Origin: Pontibacter oryzae
Lineage (GTDB): Bacteria; Bacteroidota; Bacteroidia; Cytophagales; Hymenobacteraceae
NCBI RefSeq assembly: GCF_003576375.1
Contig: NZ_QWGE01000001.1
Location: 806,001-870,000, forward strand
DNA length: 64,000 bases
Reading direction: 5' to 3'
Shown here: one piece after another, positions 19,002-26,532 of the stretch
Layout of the letters: each line of letters opens with the position of its first letter
Position numbering within the stretch: the first letter of the stretch is position 1
Translations under genes and position numbers: made by a program
Notes under the pieces: generated by a model
Seen by the model: the letters and a program-made list of their open reading frames with translations, nothing else
Database searches by the model: none
Told to the model about the DNA's origin: nothing

Positions 19002-19278
19002 ACAGGTTAAAGTCAGTGGTGATCTGGGTATAACTACCGGTTTCTGCGGAAGGCGCGGTACCGGTTTGCAGGAAGTTGGTCACTGCCCAAACATTAGAAG
19101 TAACCACAAATGCAATCACAGCCGCTACTTTCATCCATCCGTAAGCAGCTGTTTGTTCCTGCTGCCGCTGGTCAGCTAGATTCTGCCGAATCTTGGCAAA
19201 ACCATCGTGAGGCGCTTTTGCTCTCTGGATGCCCTCCAGGCTATTCATCACCTTTGCTACACGCTTATCCTGTTTCAT
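18994..19278 (-). CDS. Small single-pass membrane protein, candidate anti-sigma factor
   Basis: 94 residues: a charged cytosolic N-terminus of about 46 residues, one membrane helix (about 47-67, WMKVAAVIAFVVTSNVWAV) and a short periplasmic tail. It has no zinc-finger Cys/His. The stop overlaps the Spy-like gene and the start overlaps the sigma gene stop by four bases. Topology and position match small CnrY-like anti-sigma factors; sequence similarity to one is not evident to me. Confidence 0.75.
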   Translation of the reverse strand: MKQDKRVAKVMNSLEGIQRAKAPHDGFAKIRQNLADQRQQEQTAAYGWMKVAAVIAFVVTSNVWAVTNFLQTGTAPSAETGSYTQITTDFNLYE

Positions 19279-19883
19279 ATTTCTTTTGACGTGTTATTTT
19301 TCGATTTCCTTCGGTCTGGGAAGTCTTTTTCTAGTTCTTGTCTCAAATTAGATTTTGCCCGCTGCACCAGCGATTCCACAGATTTTCTGCTTTGGTTCAT
19401 GATATCGGCAACTTCCTGTTGCGGCAGCCCTTCGATCTGGGTAAGTATAAAGGCTGTTTTCTGGTTTTCAGGCAGCACATCCATAGCCTTGAGAAGCAGT
19501 GCCGCGTCTTCTTTGTTTTCCAGTTTTACACCGGGGTGTACAAAATCAACTGCTTCATACTTTGTCTCCACCGAGTCGTTCGTGTACAGCGAGGTAAAGA
19601 TCCCAAAACGCTTCTTGCTTTTCTTTTTCCTCAAAAAGTCTAACGCCTTGTTCACAGCTATTCGGTAAACCCACGTACCAGCCGATGAATTGAATTGAAA
19701 ACTCGGGGCGGTGTTAAAAATAGTGATGAATACATCCTGTAGCAGTTCTTCAGCATCTTCGGTATTTTTGGCATAACTAAGGAGCGTGTTAAAAACCCGA
19801 TCACTGAAGTGTTCATAAAGTTGCTTTAAAGCCACTTCGCTGCCTTGTGCAATATCATGTAAACAGCGGTTTTCATCCAGCAT
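19275..19883 (-). CDS. ECF-type RNA polymerase sigma factor
   Basis: 202-residue sigma-70-family factor. Region 2 includes YAKNTEDAEELLQDVFITIF and WVYRIAVNKALDFLRKKK. Region 4 includes MDVLPENQKTAFILTQIEGLPQQEVADIMNQSRKSVESLVQRAKSNLRQEL, given here only as a pattern of its helix-turn-helix. Its operon continues with a small membrane protein and a Spy/CnrX-like protein, suggesting release of the sigma factor in response to an envelope or metal signal. Start ATG at 19883. No convincing autoregulatory promoter was seen. Confidence 0.92.
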   Translation of the reverse strand: MLDENRCLHDIAQGSEVALKQLYEHFSDRVFNTLLSYAKNTEDAEELLQDVFITIFNTAPSFQFNSSAGTWVYRIAVNKALDFLRKKKSKKRFGIFTSLYTNDSVETKYEAVDFVHPGVKLENKEDAALLLKAMDVLPENQKTAFILTQIEGLPQQEVADIMNQSRKSVESLVQRAKSNLRQELEKDFPDRRKSKNNTSKEI

Positions 19884-20262
19884 AGGTCAGGGCATTAGCT
19901 GATTTTTTGGGTCTGTTAGCCAAACTATTTTTCTGGAGTGATTTACAACGTATGATAGAGGCACAAGTATGGCAGCAAGTTAGTTACAGTCGAGTATAAG
20001 GTACCTATTCTGGTAAAAGCCGCCGTAACCTGAGGGTGAAAGTAGTAAAAAAGCCGCAAAGTTCACGGCTAAGCCAAATTAACTCGTGCGCAGTTGCAAA
20101 GCTTCTCAGAAAGTGGGCGGCAGCCCCAGAAACCAAGGCGCCGATGCAACGCCCTTCCCAAGACACTAAGGCAATTACACATAGGCATACAATTTTACAG
20201 TTTGGCTGGGCGAGAGCTTACCTTGGGTTTATACTTTGCTGATTTGCCTCATGTAGCCTTAA
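19884..20262. other. Intergenic, no supported gene
   Basis: About 380 bp upstream of the sigma gene on one side and downstream of ohr on the other. A 68-codon open frame at 20036-20242 has no family resemblance and no start context, so I do not call it. Confidence 0.4.
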
Positions 20263-20293
20263 CGTAAAACAGCCCGACCTATTGGACGGGCTG
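20263..20293 (-). terminator. Terminator of ohr
   Basis: Inverted repeat CAGCCCG/CGGGCTG (20270-20276 and 20287-20293), extendable by two pairs across one mismatch. Four T follow on the minus strand. It lies downstream of ohr, about 85 bases past its stop. Confidence 0.7.
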
Positions 20294-20377
20294 ATAGTAT
20301 GTATACTTTAGCTTAGTTATTAAATGCTCGCCTGCTTGTTGATTAACACAAAGGGCAACGCCATGTTTTGCTTAGGC

Positions 20378-20809
20378 TTAAGCGTACTGGTTATTGGTAA
20401 CTGTAAGTTTTACATCCACATTGTTCCGAAGGGCATTGGAATAAGGGCAAACCTGATGCGCTCTTTCGGCGAGCATCTGTGCTTCTTCGGTAGTAACGTC
20501 CGGAATGTTCACCACTAGCTCTACACCAAGTCCAAATGTGCCATCTCCCAAAGCTCCTATTGCTACTTTGGCTGTAACTGCTGTTTCCCCGGTCTTAACT
20601 TTAAGCTGCTTGCTCACAAGGTTCAAAGCACTATCGAAACAGGCAGAATAACCTGCCGCAAAAATTTGCTCCGGGTTTGTGAAGTCGTCGTTGGCTCCGC
20701 CTAATGCTTTTGGCATTCTTACTTCTAAATCCAATACACCGTTATCAGATTTCACCTGGCCGTTTCTGCCGCCTGTTGCCGTCGCTACGGCAGTATAAAT
20801 TGCTTGCAT
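20378..20809 (-). CDS. ohr: Organic hydroperoxide resistance protein, Ohr/OsmC family
   Basis: Thiol peroxidase that reduces organic hydroperoxides, usually recycled by a lipoylated partner. 143 residues, full length. The peroxidatic Cys57 is in AAGYSACFDSAL and the resolving Cys121 in AHQVCPYSNA. The N-terminal YTAVATATGGRNG is typical of Ohr rather than OsmC. The MarR regulator ohrR lies upstream on the same strand. A sequence very similar to the one in the ohrR promoter lies 25-51 bases upstream of the ohr start, so repression by OhrR relieved by peroxide is likely. Confidence 0.95.
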   Translation of the reverse strand: MQAIYTAVATATGGRNGQVKSDNGVLDLEVRMPKALGGANDDFTNPEQIFAAGYSACFDSALNLVSKQLKVKTGETAVTAKVAIGALGDGTFGLGVELVVNIPDVTTEEAQMLAERAHQVCPYSNALRNNVDVKLTVTNNQYA

Positions 20810-20833
20810 TTCTGATTCTTATAGTTTAATATA

Positions 20834-20860
20834 ATTGTTTAAAATAATATTGTGAGCAAT
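20834..20860. promoter_or_regulatory. Putative OhrR operator upstream of ohr
   Basis: A 27-bp sequence that matches the one before ohrR (21452-21478) at 24 of 27 positions. It contains an imperfect ATTGTT/AATAAT inverted repeat followed by ATTG-N4-CAAT. Conservation of this block at two promoters next to a MarR gene supports operator function. Confidence 0.75.
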
Positions 20861-20982
20861 CTTTTTAAGCATGACTATTATTCCGAAAGGAACTTAAGCT
20901 TTTATATTAAAAAATTTGCTTAGCGCTTATTGGATTTCTTCTTTAGGGGATCAGCGAAAAGGGCTATATACAATCTCTGTGG

Positions 20983-21411
20983 TTACTTTTTAGTATTGTA
21001 AGCAAACAGTTTGTTAGTAAATGCACGAAGCATATCCACCTCTTCACTTGTAATACCCACCTCGTCAAATATTTGGGATGGAATACATGCTGCCGTATGC
21101 TTTAGGTTCATCCCCTTTTCTGTTAAATTAATCTCTACTACTCGCTCATCCGCAGTGCTTCTTGTTCGGGTAAGCAGCTCTTTGGCTTCCATCCTCTTAA
21201 GCAAGGGCGTTAGCGTGCCGCTATCCAGGAAAAGCTTCTCCCCTATCTGGTTTACAGTTTGCGTAGCGTGCTCCCATAAAACTAAAAGCACCAAATATTG
21301 CGGGTACGTTACGTCTAGTTCGCCTAAGTGCTTGCTATATAGCTGCGTTATCTCCCGCGATAAAGCATATATAGGAAAGCATATCTGGTTCTTCAATTTT
21401 AATTCTTCCAT
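20983..21411 (-). CDS. ohrR: OhrR, MarR-family organic peroxide sensor
   Basis: Winged-helix repressor of ohr. The reactive Cys11 is in the N-terminal motif LKNQICFPIYALSREI, the hallmark of OhrR. The recognition region LFLDSGTLTPLLKRMEAKELL and the wing RSTADERVVEINLTEKG follow. The ATG at 21411 is chosen: an open frame extends upstream to a TTG at 21438, but that TTG is part of the -7 promoter element, so it would not be transcribed. A second or third Cys (AACIPS) occurs in the C-terminal half. 142 residues, normal length. Confidence 0.92.
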   Translation of the reverse strand: MEELKLKNQICFPIYALSREITQLYSKHLGELDVTYPQYLVLLVLWEHATQTVNQIGEKLFLDSGTLTPLLKRMEAKELLTRTRSTADERVVEINLTEKGMNLKHTAACIPSQIFDEVGITSEEVDMLRAFTNKLFAYNTKK

Positions 21412-21435
21412 CGGCCTATCATAAACTAACTGCTG

Positions 21436-21465
21436 CAAAGGTATAACAAATATTGTTCAAAACAA
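21436..21465 (-). promoter_or_regulatory. ohrR promoter (TTG-N19-TACCTTTG)
   Basis: On the minus strand, -33 TTG (21463-21465) is followed after exactly 19 bp by the -7 element TACCTTTG (21436-21443), the Bacteroidota vegetative consensus. It overlaps the putative OhrR operator, so bound OhrR would block polymerase. Confidence 0.8.
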
Positions 21466-21478
21466 TATTGTGCGCAAT
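21452..21478. promoter_or_regulatory. Putative OhrR operator in the ohrR promoter
   Basis: Contains a perfect ATTGTT-N3-AACAAT inverted repeat and then ATTG-N4-CAAT. Covers the -33 element and most of the spacer. Nearly identical to the block upstream of ohr, which supports autoregulation. Confidence 0.75.
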
Positions 21479-21553
21479 ATAATTTTAATTCTTTTGTACA
21501 GAACCTGGCGGGCTGATAGGTTAGCCTTAATATTTGCCCTACCTGTGAAAGCA

Positions 21554-22432
21554 TTATTTTGCGGCCTTCACCCTTATTTCCCCATTGGTTCTAACATATA
21601 CGGTAGCCTCGCTTTCAGAGTCGGTTGTTATCGTATGCACCGCTTTACCCTCAGAACTAAAATAACTCCCGGCATCCAATAACTTAAGTGTTCCGGTCTG
21701 CGGTATTTTATACCTTAACTCCCCCTGGATCACCACAGCATGCAATACCTGGCCAGTACTTTCTAACTTTCCACTAAAGCCTTTAGGCAGTTTGATGAAG
21801 AGGCCTTTTAAGCCTTTACTCGCATCACTCTCCCATAAAAAGCTAATTTCAGCCTGATTATCCGGGGCAATCCAACTCGTGTTTTTGCTGCCCAGCCATA
21901 CAATGTTGCCTGCATCTACATTCAGTGGTCGTGCCCCGGTGTCAAAAGCTTCGTTTGTCGGCTGAACCAAGTATGGCCCCTGGTCTATCTCTACATAAGC
22001 GATATTCTCCTCTCCTTTGGCAGCCGTAATATGAGGTTCACCCGCAGGTTGTATCCAGAATGAGCCCGAAGGCAGCCACATCTCTTCGGCTTTGGAGTCA
22101 TCGTTATGTATTAAACCTTTAATAACCACCGCCCGATACGTGACATTATGAATATGCGGCGGCGACGAAAACCCGTCTTTAAATTTCGCCAAGAACCCCG
22201 TAGGCGCTGTGCCGTTTCTATCGCCCCAGATTGTCCCGGCCTGCGGGCTGTTATCGCCACGTGCTGGGTTTAGCTTTTCCCATACAATATCCGAACGCAG
22301 CACAACTCTATTTGTCGGGTGTTCGATATTTTCAGAAGTATGCGTTTCTGTTTTTATACTTGTACAAGCACCTACTCCAAAGGCTAGAAGTATAAGGGTC
22401 GTCTTTCTTGTTATTTTATTAATGTATTTCAT
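21554..22432 (-). CDS. DUF4437 double-cupin lipoprotein
   Basis: 292 residues with a lipoprotein signal (lipobox GVGAC). Two cupin-like halves are visible: FSSPPHIHNVTYRAVVIKGLIHND with a metal-type His pair, and a second half beginning near the KGLFIKLPKGFSG stretch followed by HAVVIQGELRYKI. This matches the DUF4437 arrangement. Substrate unknown. The second half has fewer candidate metal ligands than the first. Apparently a single gene downstream of a long untranslated region; no clear promoter or terminator seen. Confidence 0.8.
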   Translation of the reverse strand: MKYINKITRKTTLILLAFGVGACTSIKTETHTSENIEHPTNRVVLRSDIVWEKLNPARGDNSPQAGTIWGDRNGTAPTGFLAKFKDGFSSPPHIHNVTYRAVVIKGLIHNDDSKAEEMWLPSGSFWIQPAGEPHITAAKGEENIAYVEIDQGPYLVQPTNEAFDTGARPLNVDAGNIVWLGSKNTSWIAPDNQAEISFLWESDASKGLKGLFIKLPKGFSGKLESTGQVLHAVVIQGELRYKIPQTGTLKLLDAGSYFSSEGKAVHTITTDSESEATVYVRTNGEIRVKAAK

Positions 22433-22695
22433 CCGTACCTAGTCATTTTCGAGCCACCGGCGTTATTCCTGATGCTGAAAGATGCGCGGTGTTGCAGCCA
22501 TTAGAGGCATACCCTAATCCCAGCTTTAAAGTCGGTAGCATTTACTTTTATGGATATAACTGAAGTATGCGCGTAGTTTTTAATTAGAATTACTACGCCC
22601 AAACTCAGTTAGCCATACTTAAAAACAGCGCTGGATTACTTGTTGATTTTTTTCGGCCTGCGCCTAACCAATTATACTTTATACTTGAGAGCTCA

Positions 22696-23682
22696 TTAAT
22701 TTTCGATGACCACTTTCCCCATGGTTTGTCCGCTTTCTAAGCGCGCATAGGCTTCGCCGGCTGCTTCGAGCGTGTATGAGTGCACATCAAGTACAGGTTT
22801 TAGCTTTCCGGCTTCCACGATCTGAGCAATCGCTTTCAATATCTCGCCGTGTTGCTCCCGCTTGTGGTTATGAAGCATGGGAAGAAGCATAAACACTACA
22901 TGAAGCGACAAGCCTTTGAAGTGTGCAAGGGTTAGATCCAGCTCGCACAGCGACACCGTTGTGGCAATCTGTCCGTTTAGGGCCGCTGCCTGAAAAGAAT
23001 TGATTAGGTTAGCGCCGCCAACAGAGTCAAAAATAAGATCGAACCCTGCGCCATCAGTATGCTTGCCTACATACGCTTCCACACTTTCAGTTTTGTAGTT
23101 GATTGCCTTGGCGCCGAGGCTTTCAATCAGGTCCATTTGCTTTTCGCCTCCGCCGGTAGCGTAAACAACTGCCCCAAAATGCTTTGCCAGTTGCACTGCC
23201 ACATGGCCAACACCGCCTGCCCCACCATGAACCAACACTTTTTGCCCGGCTGTGATATGTGCCCGCATCAACCCTTCATACGCTGTTATACCTACCAGCG
23301 GTAGCGCAGCAGCCTCTTTCATACTTAGGTTGGCTGGTTTATGGGCAATTAATTTACTGTCTGCAGCTATGTATTCGGCTAGTGCCCCCGGAAGGTCGGC
23401 TAAACCTCCTGCACAGCCATACACTTCTTCTCCAACAACAAAGCCCTCTACATTCGCCCCAACAGCCTCAATGGTTCCCGCGAAGTCCATACCGAGAATA
23501 GCCGGAGTATCTGGTGAAAGAGGCAGATCCTTACCCATTTTACGAATCATGGTATCTACTGTATTAACACTGGAAGCAGCAATCCTGATCAAAACTTGGC
23601 CCAGGCCCGGTTGTGGCTTTGCTACATCTCTTACTTCAAACTGTGCATTTTCGCCATATTGGCTTACTATCATCGCTTTCAT
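22696..23682 (-). CDS. Zn-independent MDR-type NADP-dependent oxidoreductase (quinone reductase-like)
   Basis: 328-residue medium-chain dehydrogenase/reductase of the quinone oxidoreductase branch. GroES-like N-terminus with NTVDTMIRKMG and ILGMDFAGTIEAVG. Rossmann motif VLVHGGAGGVGHVAVQLAKHFGA, quoted here by its core GAGGVG, for NADP. It lacks the structural-zinc cysteines of alcohol dehydrogenases. Divergent from an HxlR-type regulator, with the two promoters interleaved, a common arrangement for electrophile- or quinone-responsive reductases. Probably repressed by that regulator (inference). Confidence 0.9.
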   Translation of the reverse strand: MKAMIVSQYGENAQFEVRDVAKPQPGLGQVLIRIAASSVNTVDTMIRKMGKDLPLSPDTPAILGMDFAGTIEAVGANVEGFVVGEEVYGCAGGLADLPGALAEYIAADSKLIAHKPANLSMKEAAALPLVGITAYEGLMRAHITAGQKVLVHGGAGGVGHVAVQLAKHFGAVVYATGGGEKQMDLIESLGAKAINYKTESVEAYVGKHTDGAGFDLIFDSVGGANLINSFQAAALNGQIATTVSLCELDLTLAHFKGLSLHVVFMLLPMLHNHKREQHGEILKAIAQIVEAGKLKPVLDVHSYTLEAAGEAYARLESGQTMGKVVIEN

Positions 23683-23701
23683 AAATCACTGATTCTTAAT
23701 T

Positions 23702-23718
23702 ACTATAAAATTTATAGT
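23702..23718. promoter_or_regulatory. Inverted repeat ACTATAAA-A-TTTATAGT, candidate operator
   Basis: Perfect 8-bp arms around one base. Located over the predicted transcription start of the oxidoreductase and just beside the -33 TTG of the hxlR-side promoter. Well placed for a DNA-binding dimer to control both genes. Confidence 0.6.
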
Positions 23719-23748
23719 TGCAAACTTAAGTATAGTACTGTAGCTTTG
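23718..23748 (+). promoter_or_regulatory. Promoter of the HxlR gene (TTG-N20-TAGCTTTG)
   Basis: TTG at 23718-23720, 20-bp spacer, -7 TAGCTTTG at 23741-23748. The start codon at 23780 follows a leader of about 25 bases. Confidence 0.75.
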
Positions 23749-23751
23749 CAA
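23721..23751 (-). promoter_or_regulatory. Promoter of the oxidoreductase gene (TTG-N20-TAAGTTTG)
   Basis: On the minus strand, TTG at 23749-23751, 20-bp spacer, -7 TAAGTTTG at 23721-23728. It occupies almost the same bases as the opposing promoter. The shared spacer holds AGTA-TAG-TACT (23729-23739), a small inverted repeat. Confidence 0.75.
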
Positions 23752-23779
23752 TAACGGTCAAAAAGGATAGTATAAAGCT

Positions 23780-24130
23780 ATGGAAGAGCAGGAACCAAAA
23801 ATGCTGGAATTTAGAGGCAAGCAATATCCATGTTGTGCAAGTTTAACCATGGGAGTTATTGGGGGTAAATGGAAAACAGTTATACTATTCCATTTAATGA
23901 ATAATACACTGAGGTACAGCGAGCTACGCAAGGCTATGCCCACAGTAACTGAACGGACGCTGAGTTTGCAGTTGAAGGACCTGGAAGAAGATGGGTTGAT
24001 CAGCAGAACGGTTTATACCCCTAAGCCACCTTTGAAAGTGGAGTACGCGTTAACAGAATTCGGAAAAACGCTGATACCGTTAATTCAGGCCGTTGCAGCT
24101 TGGGGTGATTATGCGGTAAGTTGTGCCTAA
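23780..24130 (+). CDS. HxlR-family winged-helix transcriptional regulator
   Basis: 116 residues, full length. HxlR hallmarks: CCASLTMGVIGGKWKTVILFHL at the N-terminus (a Cys pair followed by GGKW), LRYSELRKAMPTVTERTLSLQLKDLEEDGLI as recognition region, and the wing VEYALTEFGKTL. Cys residues near position 18-19 may sense electrophiles or redox, as in related YodB/HypR-type proteins (inference). Divergent from the oxidoreductase with overlapping promoters, so autoregulation and control of that gene are likely. Confidence 0.93.
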   Translation: MEEQEPKMLEFRGKQYPCCASLTMGVIGGKWKTVILFHLMNNTLRYSELRKAMPTVTERTLSLQLKDLEEDGLISRTVYTPKPPLKVEYALTEFGKTLIPLIQAVAAWGDYAVSCA

Positions 24131-24153
24131 ATTTCAGGTTTAGTAAAGGACCA

Positions 24154-24168
24154 GAGTTAGAGTTTTAC
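24154..24168 (+). repeat. Left copy of 15-bp direct repeat flanking the sulfatase/YHYH/SCO block
   Basis: GAGTTAGAGTTTTAC, identical to 28332-28346. It lies 24 bases after the hxlR stop. See the right copy and the related finding. Confidence 0.55.
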
Positions 24169-24568
24169 GATGGTGCATACACTGCTCTACTCGTGCATCT
24201 TATCTCTTGATGAATTAAGATAGATTATACTTTTATTTTCTCCTAAGCAACATTCAGTATTGGCAGCAGTTTGCTTTTAGGCGTCTCTCCTGGAAGTTGC
24301 AAGCCGTAACAGCCCACTTCTCGTGACCTGACTAGCAGACTGGCCATAGCAACCACTACCTAGCCATTCTAATTGGCTGATTAAGCCAAGCGTTTCTGTT
24401 AGTTGTACAGGGCACTTTCTTCTTGGGCGCCTGCTTCTTATTTTCAGCGTTAACTGCCCTCTATACTTCACAATGGCCCATTTTTTTCGGAAAGATTGTT
24501 TTACAGTAAGGATAATGCGGAGAGTGATAAGGCCACAGTCTGGGTTGGCTTACCTGTACTGCGCTAAG
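24169..24568. other. Intergenic, 400 bp, no gene seen
   Basis: Downstream of the SCO gene and of the left direct repeat. An open frame at 24277-24471 has no recognisable product. Two copies of the TATACTT heptamer lie here (24226 and 24462); the next is at 29401. Confidence 0.4.
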
Positions 24569-25216
24569 CTATTCCAGCAAAACAGCGATATCCTCTATCA
24601 TCTGTTCCATCTCTAGCTGAAGCGTGCCATTGTAGATCCCCCGTATCCTTCTGGATTGGTCGATCAGCAAAACATGCTCCGTGTGCAGAAACTCCGTACT
24701 ATCTTTCGTAAAGCCTAAATCTTCTTCGGCAAAGTAGGATGTACGGGCAAGGGTATAGATCTCCGATCTGCTTCCTGTAAGCAAATGCCAATTGGGGGAG
24801 TTTATACCGTTCGCCTCAGCGTAGTCATTCAACCGGCTGACCGTATCGATCCAGGGCGTGACGCTGTACGATAGTATGACAACATCAGGGTTGTTGCCAT
24901 ATTTTTCCTGCACTAGTTTCATGTGCTGCGTCATCACCGGGCAAATGCTCCCGCAACTGGTGAAAATGAAATTGGCAACGTGTACTCTGCCCGCTACGGT
25001 TTGCTCGGTGATGGCTTGGCCGTGCTGGTTAGTGAGGGCAAAGGGGCTGATGACATGGTTAATTTTCTGCGCTGCTTCATCCGCGCTTGCCATAAACTGC
25101 GGGGTAAAATCTGGGGTATTGTAATACGGCAGCGCCTTAGGTTTCTCTTGGGGTGAGCATGAAATTAACATGGTATACAATAGTACGCTACTTGCTAAAA
25201 ATGCTATCCGATACAT
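24569..25216 (-). CDS. SCO1/SenC-family lipoprotein
   Basis: Thioredoxin-fold copper chaperone family used in cytochrome oxidase CuA assembly or periplasmic redox. The copper/redox motif TSCGSICPVM has Cys88 and Cys92 (numbered from the chosen start), with the partner His near 181 in HTEHVLLID. The start at 25216 is chosen because it gives a lipoprotein signal (LASSVLLYTMLISC). The open frame continues 38 codons further upstream inside the preceding gene with no signal character. With that start it overlaps the MORN-type gene by 29 bases. Last gene of the block. Confidence 0.9.
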   Translation of the reverse strand: MYRIAFLASSVLLYTMLISCSPQEKPKALPYYNTPDFTPQFMASADEAAQKINHVISPFALTNQHGQAITEQTVAGRVHVANFIFTSCGSICPVMTQHMKLVQEKYGNNPDVVILSYSVTPWIDTVSRLNDYAEANGINSPNWHLLTGSRSEIYTLARTSYFAEEDLGFTKDSTEFLHTEHVLLIDQSRRIRGIYNGTLQLEMEQMIEDIAVLLE

Positions 25217-25790
25217 TAACGCAGTTTTTAGTGCCCAGCAAGCCGTACCGCCTGCCATTTTCGATAACATAGTTTGCTCTGATTTTTCCGTTGTCATACC
25301 ATAATTGCTGAGGGCCTTCTTCGTGGCCATTCTTGTAGTGCATTGCCTTCACCAATCGGCCCTCTTCGTTCCACTCCTTGCAGCTTCCCTCATATTCATC
25401 ATCCTTGAAAAAATAATGCAGCTGCTTTTTTCCGTTCTCCCACCAGGCAATGTACTCACCTGTTTTCTGGCCCTGTTCAAAAAAGCGCCTCTCCCTGAGT
25501 TGCCCTGAAGGATAAAATTTCTTCCACTCCCCGTGTTCTTTCCCGTTCTGGTAGCTAGTAAGCTCGGCCGTATCTCTTGAAGATTCAAAAAGAGTATACA
25601 GCTTCCCGCTGAAAGGCTTTCCGTTAACGAGTAGCAGCCCTTCACCAAGGTGTAGCGGTGTCGCATTTTTGTCCAGCAATACTGTGGGGCTCTCAGCCAA
25701 GTCTTCTGGGGAATGCTGTATGCATCCCCAAACCAGAACAGCTAAGAGCAGGGCCATAACGCTACTGCGTAACCGTGCCCGGCGTGCCAT
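25188..25790 (-). CDS. MORN/YwqK-type repeat lipoprotein
   Basis: About 200 residues. The signal peptide MARRARLRSSVMALLLAVLVWGC ends in a lipobox Cys; it is quoted only to show why the ATG at 25790 is favoured over 25757, which would lose all positive charge. Five or so MORN-like units follow: NGKEHGEWKKFYPSGQL, GQKTGEYIAWWENGK, DDEYEGSCKEWNEEGR and NGHEEGPQQLWYDNGK. Members are often annotated as YwqK-family antitoxins, but there is no toxin gene here. The role is unknown. Overlaps the YHYH gene by 29 bases and the SCO gene by 29 bases. Confidence 0.8.
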   Translation of the reverse strand: MARRARLRSSVMALLLAVLVWGCIQHSPEDLAESPTVLLDKNATPLHLGEGLLLVNGKPFSGKLYTLFESSRDTAELTSYQNGKEHGEWKKFYPSGQLRERRFFEQGQKTGEYIAWWENGKKQLHYFFKDDEYEGSCKEWNEEGRLVKAMHYKNGHEEGPQQLWYDNGKIRANYVIENGRRYGLLGTKNCVNVSDSIFSK

Positions 25791-26526
25791 AGAACCCGCT
25801 TCCGTTGATGTAAGGATCTGCATCGGTGATATGGTAATGGTATGTACCGCTAGGGTAATCTTCAGTGGCGTGGGTATGGCCGTGGTAGGCATCCAGCATG
25901 GCATTGGTAACCGCCGCTCCGTTCTCTACAGGGCCATACACCGGGAAACCATCCAGTAAAAAGCCTAGCAGCGATGCTTTGGTGGCCTTAACCGTGGTGA
26001 GGTAGATCGGCTCTAAGTGGTAATGGTAGTTGTTGTTGCCTGTTGGATGCCCCGAGTACTGGTCGAAACTCTGAAACTCGTTTGTCAAAGGTTGGTTAGG
26101 CCCGGCATACTGGTTGTAAAACGGCACACCGTTTAAGGAAACACCAATAGCGCCCAGGGGCGTGGCTGCATGCGTAGCGGCAACTTCAGGGTGCAAGGGT
26201 ATTTTGAAGGTATAATTGAAAGAGCCGATGGTGTTCGGGTTCTTCCGGAAGGTATACGTGGTACCCGCATAGGTCGTGCTGCCGCTGAAATGCTCGTACA
26301 GGCTGCTTGTGCTGGGGTAATAAACACTTTTGTGGTCGGGGGCGCCGGTTGTTTTAATGATGACATAGGTGCCATCCGTTGTAATGCTGCTTGCGCCATA
26401 TACCTTTTTATACACCTCAGGTATTTCTTCATTGGTGGGTGCAAAATCTGCGCTCTCTTTACAAGATATCATAAAGAGCAGCATAAAAAAATTCAGGAAT
26501 AGCATGGTGTTCTTGGAAGGGTTCAT
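25762..26526 (-). CDS. YHYH-family lipoprotein (copy 2)
   Basis: 254 residues. The lipoprotein signal has a lipobox near FMISC. Family motifs are NNNYHYHLEP, LLGFLLDGFPVYGP, LDAYHGHTHATEDYPSGTYHYH (the first and last pieces are the signature), and a C-terminal GSGFYGTPG. His/Tyr-rich motifs suggest metal coordination but no activity is established. Unlike copy 1 it has the DGFPVYGP segment typical of the broader family. Encoded between a sulfatase (6 bases upstream) and a MORN-type lipoprotein in one tight operon. Confidence 0.9.
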   Translation of the reverse strand: MNPSKNTMLFLNFFMLLFMISCKESADFAPTNEEIPEVYKKVYGASSITTDGTYVIIKTTGAPDHKSVYYPSTSSLYEHFSGSTTYAGTTYTFRKNPNTIGSFNYTFKIPLHPEVAATHAATPLGAIGVSLNGVPFYNQYAGPNQPLTNEFQSFDQYSGHPTGNNNYHYHLEPIYLTTVKATKASLLGFLLDGFPVYGPVENGAAVTNAMLDAYHGHTHATEDYPSGTYHYHITDADPYINGSGFYGTPGTVTQ

Positions 26527-26532
26527 TGGTCA

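Noticed and set aside
20036..20242. 68-codon frame upstream of the ohr terminator
   Set aside because: No recognisable protein features and no promoter; could be a decayed gene but I cannot show it.
24277..24471. 64-codon frame after the SCO gene
   Set aside because: Basic, featureless product without start context.
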